Virus record (IMG/VR): IMGVR_UViG_3300044733_004704
Span: 62,001 to 126,000 of that record
Reading direction: 5' to 3' (one strand)
Length of the DNA: 64,000 bases
Source of the DNA: a virus
Shown: positions 1 to 9,427 of the stretch, in pieces
Layout: the number at the start of each line of letters is the position of its first letter
Position numbering within the stretch: the stretch's first letter is position 1
Translations under genes and position numbers: made by a program
Notes under the pieces: generated by a model
What the model was told of the DNA's origin: nothing
Database searches by the model: none
The model's input: the letters and a program-made list of their open reading frames with translations, nothing else

Positions 1-848
1 CCCATGTGTTGAAAACTATAATCATAACGACTGTTTGGTTTTAAACCAGTAATATTTGTAATCAAATTAAAGTTATTCAAAGTAACAGAGTCTAGATCTA
101 TGCTGTCTGGTAAAGTTATTACAGGTTTTGGTAAACAATTGTCGCATTCAACAGTTATCTTAGGTCCTATGATAGGTTCAATAAAATATGAACTATCTAA
201 AGACATTTGAAGATTAGTGTAATATTTATCACATTGCTCTTGTCCAATTTTATTGGAATATCCGGATCCTATTACCACATTATCACAATCTTCATATCCG
301 CAAAATGCGAAGTCTGTTCTTAGTGAGTATGATTTGTTGTTTGATGTGGTAAAAGTACCGGATACTAATTGTAAATCTATAGGATAATTAGATCCAATAT
401 CTAAAAATCTATACGAATAAGTTGTATATGGTTTTAATCCAGAAATATCTACATTGATTGTTGATTCGTTGGTGCCTTTAAGTTCAAACCAGCTTAATTG
501 TGGAGATATCGTTGGGATAGCTGCACATCCAGAACAGATTACTTTAGTAACATTTGTATATATTGGGGCATTAAGAACATCAGATGTTATACGAAGCCTA
601 ATATCTGCAAATGGATCATAACCAACTTGATAAGTGCCAGAATTATAAACAATATAATTTGAACAGTTAAGATCTTCGCAAAAATAAATATCCGTATTTA
701 TAATTGCTGTATTGGTTAAAGAAGAAATCGATCCACTTGCTGGAAAAGCTTTAACGGGCCAATTACTATTGACTCCCTCTACAACAAAATTATATAATTG
801 ATTTGGTAATATGCCAGCAATATTAGTTTTTAAATTATGATGATACAT
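1..848 (-). CDS. NWP-repeat adhesin-like protein, 3' end outside window
   Basis: Open from an ATG at 848 to the window edge (282 codons seen, C-terminus missing). It is built of roughly 100-140-residue units of the same family as the next three genes: an aromatic-rich Y-x-Y strand, an NWPV or NYPI motif followed by P-x-SG, an FC...C pair, and a C-x2-C pair before a proline-rich strand. Two full units and the start of a third are visible. No database family comes to mind; the composition suggests beta-sandwich modules, perhaps disulfide- or metal-stabilised. Lying at the distal end of the tail operon, it is probably a fibre or receptor-binding component. That role is inference. Confidence 0.75.
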   Translation of the reverse strand, partial: MYHHNLKTNIAGILPNQLYNFVVEGVNSNWPVKAFPASGSISSLTNTAIINTDIYFCEDLNCSNYIVYNSGTYQVGYDPFADIRLRITSDVLNAPIYTNVTKVICSGCAAIPTISPQLSWFELKGTNESTINVDISGLKPYTTYSYRFLDIGSNYPIDLQLVSGTFTTSNNKSYSLRTDFAFCGYEDCDNVVIGSGYSNKIGQEQCDKYYTNLQMSLDSSYFIEPIIGPKITVECDNCLPKPVITLPDSIDLDSVTLNNFNLITNITGLKPNSRYDYSFQHM

Positions 849-857
849 TTTAATTCC

Positions 858-2789
858 TTATTTTTCAATATCTAACGTGATAGAAGGTAGAGGTATGCAA
901 TCTTCACAATACACCGTAATGGGCTCACTGAAAAATGCTTTCTGATTAGGATAGCAATTGCTAGTAACAGATAATTGCAAACTAATAAATTTACTATTAT
1001 TACAGGTACTATTTAGTAAAGAATTATAACTTAATACACTAGGAGGCGTTAGAACATTGGATTGATTATTGCACACGCCCGTTGAAGGACAGAATGTTAA
1101 TTGTGTTTTAATATTATGAATTAACGGTTGATTTGTAAAAGAACCAGACACATTGCTCAAAATAACTGGCCAATTTCCATCAATAGCATGATATTGATAC
1201 GTATAAGAGTGTGTATTTATGCAGTTATTAACTTTCATTGAGAAATCATAGCATCCTTTTGTTTGGCTATCTAAGATAACATTATATGTATCATTTACTG
1301 GAGTAATTTCCAAATCAGCTAATTGAATAAAAATTGTTCTATCATCATATACTAAATGATTAGCACATGTGTCTGTTACTTTCAATCTTATATCTTGTGT
1401 TAAGTAATTGGTCTTATATCTTAAAGAATCATATGTTTTAGTAAACGGCGTTGATCCACAAGATCCTGATGGACAACAAAACCATGCCTGAGATAAAATT
1501 TCTTTTGTTTGTGTTTTTGCAACAAAAGATCCCGAGACCGGATATATTTTAATAGGCCAATTGCCTCCCTTTGATTCGAACTGATACGAATAAGTATGCT
1601 CCGATAATAAGTTTGAAAGATTCCCTGTTAAATCAATAGCTGAATCAGCTTGGTATATATTCACAGTATCTAAAACAACAGAATGTCTATTTGGTAAGCA
1701 GTCTTCGCAAACAATAGTAATCGACTGACTAGAAATCGGATTTTCTAAACAATCAGAGTTTATTATCACATTAAATTTAACATATTTATTAATATCACAA
1801 ATGTTATGATTATTTATTATAGTATAATTATTATAATATCCACTTATATCACAAAAGACTAATTTAGGAATAATAGATGTATCAACAGTTTCGTTTGTTG
1901 TGAACGAACCAGAAATACTGTCAAAACCAATAATACTATTCGATTGTATATTTTCTATACTATATTGATAAGTAGAATATGGTTTAAGATTTATTAAATT
2001 TATACCAATATCATATTCATTAGAATTAGTAAGAGTTACATTATTTTCTGTTTCAAAAATAATCCTTGGCCAACAATAATCACAATTTATAGTAGTAGGA
2101 TTACTATATATAGGATTATCTAAACAATCTGATTCTAGTTTTACTCTTAATTTAGCATAAGGATTGGTATCGCATGAAAATATGGATCCTAATGTTGTTG
2201 TGTACGCTGCGCATTCTCCTGTTGTTTCACACAGAGCTATTCTAGATTGTATTGTATCTATATAGTTGTTTGTTGTAATAATTGTTCCGGATAAATTATT
2301 TGATCCTAGTAATGTATTACCTTCTAATAATTCTATAGTATAATTATATGTTGAATTATTATTTAAATTATTAAATGATATATCTAAGTTAACAACATTA
2401 CCAGTATCATTATTTAGTTCTATATTATCTACTGTTTCTATTGAAGGCTCTATCAAACATTCTAGACATTCCACATGTTCAACATCTCCATATAATTTTA
2501 TATTAGAGTATGGTAGATTTAAAACTATTCTAGCATCTACAAATGGAATAATTCCAGAGGAACACGTAGTTGGACTATATGCTAATTTTGTTATTCCAGA
2601 ACATGTTCCAGAAGATGCACAAAAACGTAATGTTGTTTCTATGTCGTAAGAATCTTTTAAAGTATAAAATGATCCGCTTGCAGGAGATGCTACTACTGGC
2701 CAATTTCCGTTAACAGATTCGATACTGTAAGAATAGGTGGTTAGTGGTAATAGATTTTTTAGTGATGTAATAAATTTATGATTTTTCAT
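858..2789 (-). CDS. NWP-repeat adhesin-like protein, five units
   Basis: 643 residues made of about five tandem units of the NWP module. Units 1, 4 and 5 carry NWPV or NWPI followed by SGSF. Units 2 and 3 have lost NWP but keep the SG-T/S-I/F strand, the FC/LC...C pair and the closing C-x2-C (CLEC, CDYC, CEDC). No signal peptide or membrane segment is seen. Spacing to its neighbours is 9 and 14 nt, so it is cotranscribed with them. It is likely a tail-tip or fibre protein, and the divergent central units suggest older duplication than the outer ones. The function is unproven; I recognise no named family. Confidence 0.75.
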   Translation of the reverse strand: MKNHKFITSLKNLLPLTTYSYSIESVNGNWPVVASPASGSFYTLKDSYDIETTLRFCASSGTCSGITKLAYSPTTCSSGIIPFVDARIVLNLPYSNIKLYGDVEHVECLECLIEPSIETVDNIELNNDTGNVVNLDISFNNLNNNSTYNYTIELLEGNTLLGSNNLSGTIITTNNYIDTIQSRIALCETTGECAAYTTTLGSIFSCDTNPYAKLRVKLESDCLDNPIYSNPTTINCDYCWPRIIFETENNVTLTNSNEYDIGINLINLKPYSTYQYSIENIQSNSIIGFDSISGSFTTNETVDTSIIPKLVFCDISGYYNNYTIINNHNICDINKYVKFNVIINSDCLENPISSQSITIVCEDCLPNRHSVVLDTVNIYQADSAIDLTGNLSNLLSEHTYSYQFESKGGNWPIKIYPVSGSFVAKTQTKEILSQAWFCCPSGSCGSTPFTKTYDSLRYKTNYLTQDIRLKVTDTCANHLVYDDRTIFIQLADLEITPVNDTYNVILDSQTKGCYDFSMKVNNCINTHSYTYQYHAIDGNWPVILSNVSGSFTNQPLIHNIKTQLTFCPSTGVCNNQSNVLTPPSVLSYNSLLNSTCNNSKFISLQLSVTSNCYPNQKAFFSEPITVYCEDCIPLPSITLDIEK

Positions 2790-2803
2790 AATAAAATTCC
2801 AGG

Positions 2804-4081
2804 TTAATTCTTAGAGATTGTTGGTAAATTATTAGTGCTTGTATTAATACAATCATCACAGTGTATTTTGAGTAAATTATTGACTAGCAGATTTGTTCCG
2901 GGCTCGTTTTGGGTACTGAGATTGAATTTAATATAAGCAAATTTATCACATTCTGTATTAGTATATAGTTTATTATAATCTATATTATAGCTCAATAAAT
3001 TAGCATCTCCAGAACAAATAGCTTCTGAACCACAAAAAGATAGCTTAAACGGTAATGACGTATCATGGTTATAAGAAGTAGCAAATGAACCAGATATTGG
3101 GCTAATCAATGTTGGCCAATTTGCTCGGTATGTGCTAAAATTATACAAGTATGTTTTGTATGACTCTAGTCCAGAAAGCGACACACTAATGTCTGTGCAA
3201 GGTTTTGTTGTTAGAATATTTTCTGATCCGAATGAGACTTTTGGTGTTGGTATGCAATCATTACAATATACTGATAATGTTTTAGTGTTGTTATTAAAAT
3301 GACAACGATCATTATTATTTATTGTAACATTTAAGGTAATAAACTTATAGTCATTTGAAAAATTGCTAGTATTATATGTCATATATCCATTAATACCAGA
3401 GCATGAAGAATCTCTACAAAAAGTTAAAACACTATCCGCAACATACTCGTGATTAGAAGCTGTAAAAGTTCCGGACGCCGGAGTCACCGTAACTGGCCAA
3501 TTAGAAGTAACTCTACTAAAAGACCATGAGTATTGCTGTCCTGGCATAACATTTAAAAATTTTGTTTGTAACTTAATAACATTCTCAGTAGCTTCTGTTA
3601 ACATTAAAGAATTATTATTTTCATTATTCTTTAGATTAACACCTAGCAAAGACATATCGATAGGTTTCAAACAATCTGTACATTCTATATGTCTGGTATT
3701 GCTATATATATATTCATTACTATTTTTTTCATTAACCTTAACTCTAAGATTAGTAAACAATAAATTATTTTGTAGTCCACAACTATAATCTAGATTAAAT
3801 GGTAAAACATCCGGATTGCCAGAATCACAAACCCCAGTATTTGGACAAAAAATTACCAATGCATCTATTTCTTTTGTTCTGGATGTTGCTATAAATTCTC
3901 CGCTTCTAGGAACAACAACCACAGGCCAGTTACCAGGATTGCCGTCTAATTCTATTTCGTATTCGTATATTATTGTTTTTATAAGCTTATTAATAGTAAA
4001 TTTTGTTGGAACATTATAAGAAGCTGGAGGAGCCGGTGTTTGTGCTGATGGCTCTGTTGAATATATTGAATGGTTTATCAT
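2804..4081 (-). CDS. NWP-repeat adhesin-like protein, three units
   Basis: 425 residues with three NWP units, each following the order Y-x-Y/NWPV-or-NWPT/P-x-SG-x-F/FC...C/C-x2-C-x-P. The closing cysteine motifs read CTDC, CNDC and CDDC. It is paralogous to the genes on both sides and shares their operon (14-nt and 29-nt gaps). The N-terminus is a short Ser/Pro/Ala-rich stretch. It probably contributes to the same adhesive structure as its neighbours, either as alternative or as stacked subunits. This is inferred from position and repeat architecture only. Confidence 0.75.
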   Translation of the reverse strand: MINHSIYSTEPSAQTPAPPASYNVPTKFTINKLIKTIIYEYEIELDGNPGNWPVVVVPRSGEFIATSRTKEIDALVIFCPNTGVCDSGNPDVLPFNLDYSCGLQNNLLFTNLRVKVNEKNSNEYIYSNTRHIECTDCLKPIDMSLLGVNLKNNENNNSLMLTEATENVIKLQTKFLNVMPGQQYSWSFSRVTSNWPVTVTPASGTFTASNHEYVADSVLTFCRDSSCSGINGYMTYNTSNFSNDYKFITLNVTINNNDRCHFNNNTKTLSVYCNDCIPTPKVSFGSENILTTKPCTDISVSLSGLESYKTYLYNFSTYRANWPTLISPISGSFATSYNHDTSLPFKLSFCGSEAICSGDANLLSYNIDYNKLYTNTECDKFAYIKFNLSTQNEPGTNLLVNNLLKIHCDDCINTSTNNLPTISKN

Positions 4082-4110
4082 GTTAATATTTCTTATAAGT
4101 GTTTACGGAA

Positions 4111-5307
4111 TTATACTCTCTTGTATGAGATTTCGAACGGATCACTAACATAATCATAATTAATTAATGAGGCTTGTAAAATTATATTATAAGTAGTAAA
4201 TATTGGTTCATCTGATAAAAACTTTGGATATGTTGGAATATTGTAAGCTGGGATACTAGTATTGTTTGGTGGACATAATCCTGTAGTCGGGCAAAAATAC
4301 ATAGTATTTTTAATTGTATTATCTTCAATTTTAGTAGATGTTACAGTAAAAGTTCCGGAGGTCGGAGTCGCAAAATAGAAAGGCCACTCATTTTTTATGG
4401 TATTAATAACATAACTATATGTTTGACCTAATTCTAAATTAGTAAATGAAAGATTAAAAGAATACGAGGGTATTGGAGCATTGTCGCTGTCTTGCTCTTC
4501 TATATAAGGCTCTCCAATACCTTCAAGCACTAATCTTGGTTTTGGTAAACAATCATCACATCTTACGGTGAATTGATCACTCAAAGATTCTGCACCTTCG
4601 AAAGATTTGGATCTAACAGATAGTTGTAGTGTTGCATAAGGATCCTCTAATTTTTCTATTGTTCCTTCTTCTGGCAGCACGAAAGAAAGCGTATTATCTG
4701 AACATACTCCGGTAGTTGGGCAAAATGATATAGACGCATTGATAAATCCGGTAGATGTGGCTGGTTTAAGTTCTCCAGAAGATGGAGTTGCTACAACTGG
4801 CCAATTACTAGCAACAACTTTCCATTCGTAAGAATATGTTTCGTATGGTCTTAAATTAACAATTTGTGGCCTAAAATTATATTGAAACGAATCTTTAAGA
4901 ACCTTATCTGCTATAGGTGGATCAACACTAGGTAGATCTTCTGCGTCTCCAAAACCTAGAACCAATGTACCATGAGAAGGTATTTTAAGAGGAGCTAAAG
5001 ATGAATCTCTAAGAACTATATAATATGCTGATTTGGATTCGAGTTTTTTAAGTGTGCTGGCTGGATTTGGAGCATATCTATATAATATATTTCCAAATTT
5101 ATCATTTAAAGGATATCTTGTTGTCCAAAAAATAGGAATAGATTCGTCGTTCTGTTGCGCCCCATGAATACTGTCTATAGCCTGCATAATCTGATCCCAC
5201 TCGTTGGATTTAATCGGATTGTTAGCAATTTCGGTATCTTTTTCCATTAGATTCAATGGTTTAGAACCCGCATATATGACTATAGAAAATTTTTTATCAA
5301 TAATCAT
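4111..5307 (-). CDS. NWP-repeat protein with unique N-terminal domain
   Basis: 398 residues. The first ~125 residues are unlike the neighbours and may attach the protein to the tail. Two NWP units follow, one with NWPV and SGEL, one with NEWPF and SGTF, with CDDC between them; the final C-x2-C is missing. It is the first gene of the four-gene NWP cluster and has a RGTGTATW late-promoter-type motif 34 nt upstream, so the cluster may form its own transcription unit. It is probably the anchoring member of the adhesin family. The role is inferred. Confidence 0.72.
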   Translation of the reverse strand: MIIDKKFSIVIYAGSKPLNLMEKDTEIANNPIKSNEWDQIMQAIDSIHGAQQNDESIPIFWTTRYPLNDKFGNILYRYAPNPASTLKKLESKSAYYIVLRDSSLAPLKIPSHGTLVLGFGDAEDLPSVDPPIADKVLKDSFQYNFRPQIVNLRPYETYSYEWKVVASNWPVVATPSSGELKPATSTGFINASISFCPTTGVCSDNTLSFVLPEEGTIEKLEDPYATLQLSVRSKSFEGAESLSDQFTVRCDDCLPKPRLVLEGIGEPYIEEQDSDNAPIPSYSFNLSFTNLELGQTYSYVINTIKNEWPFYFATPTSGTFTVTSTKIEDNTIKNTMYFCPTTGLCPPNNTSIPAYNIPTYPKFLSDEPIFTTYNIILQASLINYDYVSDPFEISYKRV

Positions 5308-5341
5308 TATTTATTCTCTAAATTTAAGTGTTTCATATAAA

Positions 5342-5349
5342 TATACACC
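5342..5349 (-). promoter_or_regulatory. Late promoter-type motif before NWP cluster
   Basis: Minus strand reads GGTGTATATTTATATG, 34 nt before the ATG at 5307. One of seven RGTGTATW motifs found in front of late blocks. Confidence 0.5.
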
Positions 5350-5359
5350 AAATCATTAT

Positions 5360-6289
5360 TTATATAGTTGACAAACATATAGAGTCATTTACAACTCTAT
5401 TTGCTCCATAAATATCTACTAATCCAGGAATCGGAACAGGAGAGTTTTCGCCAACTAGTGCATCAAAATTTTTAATATTGAGCAATATAGAAATATTGTC
5501 GTCATTTATACCACTATATTTAATAAATTGAGCAACAACTCTATCTCTAAAGGAGAAGGTCCAATTGTTGTCCTTATCGAGAACCAAAAACCTGTTATTG
5601 AATTCTATCTCGGCAAGATCAGCTGGTGTAGGACAACTTACTATTTGAGTAAACGTATACTGTCCTGCTGCGGAATCGTAGGAAAGATTAGAACTGAGAA
5701 CAAAATCAAAAGGAAAAAGCTCCATTTCTGCTCTGTTGCCATCTATAAAACCATAGATACTAACTTGTTGATCTGCTGGTATGCCTGGTCCAGTAACAGA
5801 CATTCTGGTTAATAACAAACTTACGGCATCCACAGACTCATCGGTGCGAATTCTTAAAACTCTTCCATTATTTGGTCCTCTTTTTTCTAAGCTAGATAAT
5901 ATAGATCCATTTAATTTTACTACTTTATTTGGTGAACAAATAACTAAGATATAATCAGTATATAATATATTGTTATATATATCTTTAACATTTAATCTAA
6001 TCAAACTCTGAGTTTCTGCTTTATGGATAGATTTAATACTAATTCCTATTTGAATACTATCTTTAATAGATGATTTTAGATAAGATTCTTGAGCTGGATT
6101 ATTATTCGAGTCTGGTGTGAATATTATTTCAGCCGGGGGATGAAGAGGCAATCGTGCGGCAACATCAAAACTAACTATATATCTATCTAATATGGGTACG
6201 GATGTTTCTGGAGGTGGAGGAAATGTTAATAAAAATCCTTTATCTCCCTCTTCCAAACTAACATTGATTTTTTTAATATCATTACTCAT
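5360..6289 (-). CDS. Tail-associated protein, unknown
   Basis: 309 residues, predominantly beta-type sequence without recognisable motifs. The start overlaps the stop of the upstream gene by 4 nt (ATGA), typical of translational coupling with the 187-residue protein at 6286-6849. It lies between FN3/FGE-type tail proteins and the NWP cluster, so a tail-tip or fibre-connector role is plausible. I do not recognise a family. Confidence 0.65.
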   Translation of the reverse strand: MSNDIKKINVSLEEGDKGFLLTFPPPPETSVPILDRYIVSFDVAARLPLHPPAEIIFTPDSNNNPAQESYLKSSIKDSIQIGISIKSIHKAETQSLIRLNVKDIYNNILYTDYILVICSPNKVVKLNGSILSSLEKRGPNNGRVLRIRTDESVDAVSLLLTRMSVTGPGIPADQQVSIYGFIDGNRAEMELFPFDFVLSSNLSYDSAAGQYTFTQIVSCPTPADLAEIEFNNRFLVLDKDNNWTFSFRDRVVAQFIKYSGINDDNISILLNIKNFDALVGENSPVPIPGLVDIYGANRVVNDSICLSTI

Positions 6290-6849
6290 ATATTACCTTC
6301 GAGGCACTTGATTGTTAATATCTTTTCGCCACCGCGTATAATTTTATTACTTAAATTATCATATACTGCGAATTGAAATAAACTTATGCTATTATAATTA
6401 GTATCAGTTATAGAAATAGTAGCTGGTATTGTAGCTCTTCTATATGTTCGTTCTTCTCCATTTTCGGTTTCTGTGTATGTTACAAAACTTGGAGATGATA
6501 AAGAGATATTTTGAGGTAATGTATTTTGAGTTAATTCTGTTAAGACAAAATTATAATCAAATGGTGCTGGTTTAAGTTTGTCCACTGTTATTGTAAATAA
6601 TCCACCCGCACAACAGAAGTTGTTTATAAGATAGTTGGGTGGAACCACTGCTGTATTTTCATAAAAAAATAAAATTTCTGGTATTGGTTCAAAACAAATT
6701 TTTTGACTTATAAACTCCACAATACTACCATCTGTTAACTTTGTGTATAATCTACCAGTAGTGCTATTAATAACCAATTCTCCGACATCAACCTGATCTG
6801 CGGCCGGGAATCCTGATTCTTCTATATCTCTTTTCAGTAATAATTTCAT
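6286..6849 (-). CDS. Short fibre/attachment protein with Mtd-N-like start
   Basis: 187 residues. The N-terminal ~50 residues follow the pattern seen at the start of many phage fibres (GELVINSTTGRLYTK, then a hydrophobic strand), related to the Mtd N-terminal domain type that also opens the proteins at 40150 and 42957. The rest is beta-rich and contains an FCCAGG segment. It is coupled by 4-nt overlap to the following 309-residue gene. It is probably a small fibre or adaptor protein; confidence is higher for the N-terminal resemblance than for any specific role. Confidence 0.6.
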   Translation of the reverse strand: MKLLLKRDIEESGFPAADQVDVGELVINSTTGRLYTKLTDGSIVEFISQKICFEPIPEILFFYENTAVVPPNYLINNFCCAGGLFTITVDKLKPAPFDYNFVLTELTQNTLPQNISLSSPSFVTYTETENGEERTYRRATIPATISITDTNYNSISLFQFAVYDNLSNKIIRGGEKILTIKCLEGNI

Positions 6850-6861
6850 TTAAATTCTCCT

Positions 6862-9414
6862 CTAAACAGCACATATTCCAGTAAATAATATAACACCAAA
6901 ATCAAAATTAGTCAATTCATCATTTTTCTTATTCTCTTCTTCTTCTAAGTCTGGATCTTCTAATAAAACACCTGTAGTATATACATAATTATACGCACTT
7001 TTACCATTATTAGTGTTAATAGCGCTAATTCTATACAGATAATTTGTAATACCATCCAGGCCTGTTTCATTATGAGAGCTATCTTCATTGTACGGAATAA
7101 ACGCTATATTAAACCAACTAGATCCACCATCTGTTGATTCTTCTATTAGATATCCACTAGCACCATATGATCCCCATGAATTAGTCGGTGTCCAAGATAG
7201 ATCAACATCAGATATTGTAAGAGTATCTATTTTTCTAGTAACAGTAAAATTTGTTGGACTCTGAGGAAGACCCGTGTTGCTCACAAAAGTGATATCGGTA
7301 GCCTCAGAATAAGGACCAATACCAACTCCATTTTGTGCAGCTACTCTAAAAATAGCTGGGGCAGCAACCTGTGTTATTGTAGCCGATGTTTGAGTATTAA
7401 AACCCCTAAGAACACCGATTGTTTCGTTAGGTACATCTATCCAGTTTTCTCCATTATTATGAGATAGTTGTATTAGATAATTAAGTATTGCTGATCTACC
7501 ATCACTAACTGGCGCGTCCCAGCGAATAGAGTGCTCATTATTTCCAACTCCACCATAACCATTAGCTATTCCGGCCACGCCGGACGGAGCGTCTGGTATA
7601 ATAGGATTAACTCTTGGAGTTCTTGATACTATCTGACCTTCCGAATTTACTGTTAATAAAGCATTTCTTATATATTTCCCTTTATTATCTACAGCTGGTT
7701 TTGGTCTAAGAAATATATCCTCTGTAATAATACTTTTACTATATGTATGACCACTAATCGTCACATCGGCATAAGCTATCAATTCTCCATTACCACTTGG
7801 TATTGATCCCATTTTATACGGATCATTAGTTTTTATACAAACCTTACCGGCGCGATCAAAACCCCAGCCTATCGGATGTGTTTTGGCTCTATCTATAAAC
7901 TTACTATATATTACGCCACTCGGTGATCCACTAACGCTATTAGGAACACTAGCGTCCACACGGAAAACAGGTGTTAGTCCTTGTGGTAGAAAATTATCAT
8001 TAAGATCAAAGATACTATTATAGTTATTAAAGTTTGTATTTTCTTTTCCATAAATAACAAAATCTATATCCTCTCCTAGCATATTAAAAGCAGTATGGAT
8101 ACTTGGTCTTATACTAAGATTATTAATTGTAGAAGGTTTAAATCTTAATGGAATAGTAATAGGTGTTTCTAACAGAGTTCCATCGTCTTGTGTTTCTATT
8201 GTACCAATAGCATCTATTTCTTCATTTTGGTTGTTAGTATATGTTATATTATCTGTAGCATTTGGTTCCAATTGCATAGGAAAATAACCGCCTTTTGTAA
8301 CAGAAAATAGTAGCACATTTGCTCCTATCGCCCCTGAGCCTATTCCTTCTGGTTCTTCGGGAGCTATCTCTATTTCATAGGCTGGTACCGCGCCTTCGTT
8401 AGCAGGACCATTTGGATCGATAATGCTTACGGTTTTTAAACTTTCCTCAAAATTAAATTCTGCTTCGATCTTTTCTTGGCTAGAAGCTTTCGCTACGAAA
8501 GCAAATTTGGTATATCCTACAATAATATCTCCTATAGCAGTTTCAACACATAAAGTGTCTGAACCGGTACCCAATTCATTCGCAAGAATTTCTGTATCAG
8601 ATCCTATCGCCGGATACGGCGACCATGATCTGTTTGTCTTATAAATATATAGCCGACCATTTCTTATTAAAGCCGGTCTTTTAGGATATCTAATCCAGTT
8701 TATACCTATTCTTTCTAATCCTTCTAGTGGTGCATCGACACTATAATTTTCTCTTAGATAAACTGCCGGTTTCCATTCGGCTGGTTCTCCTGAGCCAGCA
8801 TGTGTGAGTATGAATCCTCTATAAGAATCCAAATTATTATTTGGTCCAAGATTTATTCCAGAATTAGCATAAATAATAGTATTTGCTGTTATGGTTGCTG
8901 GTGTTATGACTGGCGGTTCAGAAGCGTCTGTTTCTTCTGGTTTTAGTATAAGCCCATCAAATGAAGAAAGATTTGCCAAATCAACTATTTCTCCGGCTTC
9001 ATAATGTGGCGGAACAACATATAAAGGACCGCCAGGATTAGCGGATGGGAATTTTAAAATATTATTTCCACTATCATATGTTATGATATCTGTTGCCAAA
9101 ATATTATCATCGTCAATTTTTACAGCTATACCGCCAGTCACACCCGGATAGAAAGGCAAAGGATTACCTAAATTATCTATTTTGGAATATTCTACAGAAC
9201 TAAGATTTATACTTCTTAGTCCGCTAACATCAACAAAAGATGGACTTATTAATCTAATTCCACTATTTGCTACTAAGTACATTGTTCCACTAGCAGCTAG
9301 ACTAACATCTTTACTACTTAATAGATTATAATATACTCCATCTACTTTTTTATTTCCTGTTTGTAATCTTACTCCAGACCAGTTTCTGGGACTAAGAATA
9401 TTATACCATAACAT
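6862..9414 (-). CDS. Tail protein with two fibronectin type III domains
   Basis: 850 residues. The N-terminal ~600 residues are beta-rich fibre-like sequence. Residues ~608-715 and ~717-825 form two FN3 domains, recognisable from the PxAPxG start, W-x-P strand, Y-x-I/V-x-x-S and Y-x-Y-R-I/V-x-A-x-N motifs. FN3 modules are common on phage tails and are thought to bind cell-surface carbohydrate. A tail of acidic residues follows. It sits 13 nt downstream of the FGE-like gene, with which it shares a segment (SVTKGGYF/L near 'VRPKTETVFN'-type sequence), suggesting related fibre scaffolds. Likely a tail-tip or fibre protein. Confidence 0.7.
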   Translation of the reverse strand: MLWYNILSPRNWSGVRLQTGNKKVDGVYYNLLSSKDVSLAASGTMYLVANSGIRLISPSFVDVSGLRSINLSSVEYSKIDNLGNPLPFYPGVTGGIAVKIDDDNILATDIITYDSGNNILKFPSANPGGPLYVVPPHYEAGEIVDLANLSSFDGLILKPEETDASEPPVITPATITANTIIYANSGINLGPNNNLDSYRGFILTHAGSGEPAEWKPAVYLRENYSVDAPLEGLERIGINWIRYPKRPALIRNGRLYIYKTNRSWSPYPAIGSDTEILANELGTGSDTLCVETAIGDIIVGYTKFAFVAKASSQEKIEAEFNFEESLKTVSIIDPNGPANEGAVPAYEIEIAPEEPEGIGSGAIGANVLLFSVTKGGYFPMQLEPNATDNITYTNNQNEEIDAIGTIETQDDGTLLETPITIPLRFKPSTINNLSIRPSIHTAFNMLGEDIDFVIYGKENTNFNNYNSIFDLNDNFLPQGLTPVFRVDASVPNSVSGSPSGVIYSKFIDRAKTHPIGWGFDRAGKVCIKTNDPYKMGSIPSGNGELIAYADVTISGHTYSKSIITEDIFLRPKPAVDNKGKYIRNALLTVNSEGQIVSRTPRVNPIIPDAPSGVAGIANGYGGVGNNEHSIRWDAPVSDGRSAILNYLIQLSHNNGENWIDVPNETIGVLRGFNTQTSATITQVAAPAIFRVAAQNGVGIGPYSEATDITFVSNTGLPQSPTNFTVTRKIDTLTISDVDLSWTPTNSWGSYGASGYLIEESTDGGSSWFNIAFIPYNEDSSHNETGLDGITNYLYRISAINTNNGKSAYNYVYTTGVLLEDPDLEEEENKKNDELTNFDFGVILFTGICAV

Positions 9415-9427
9415 ATAAACTCCTCAC

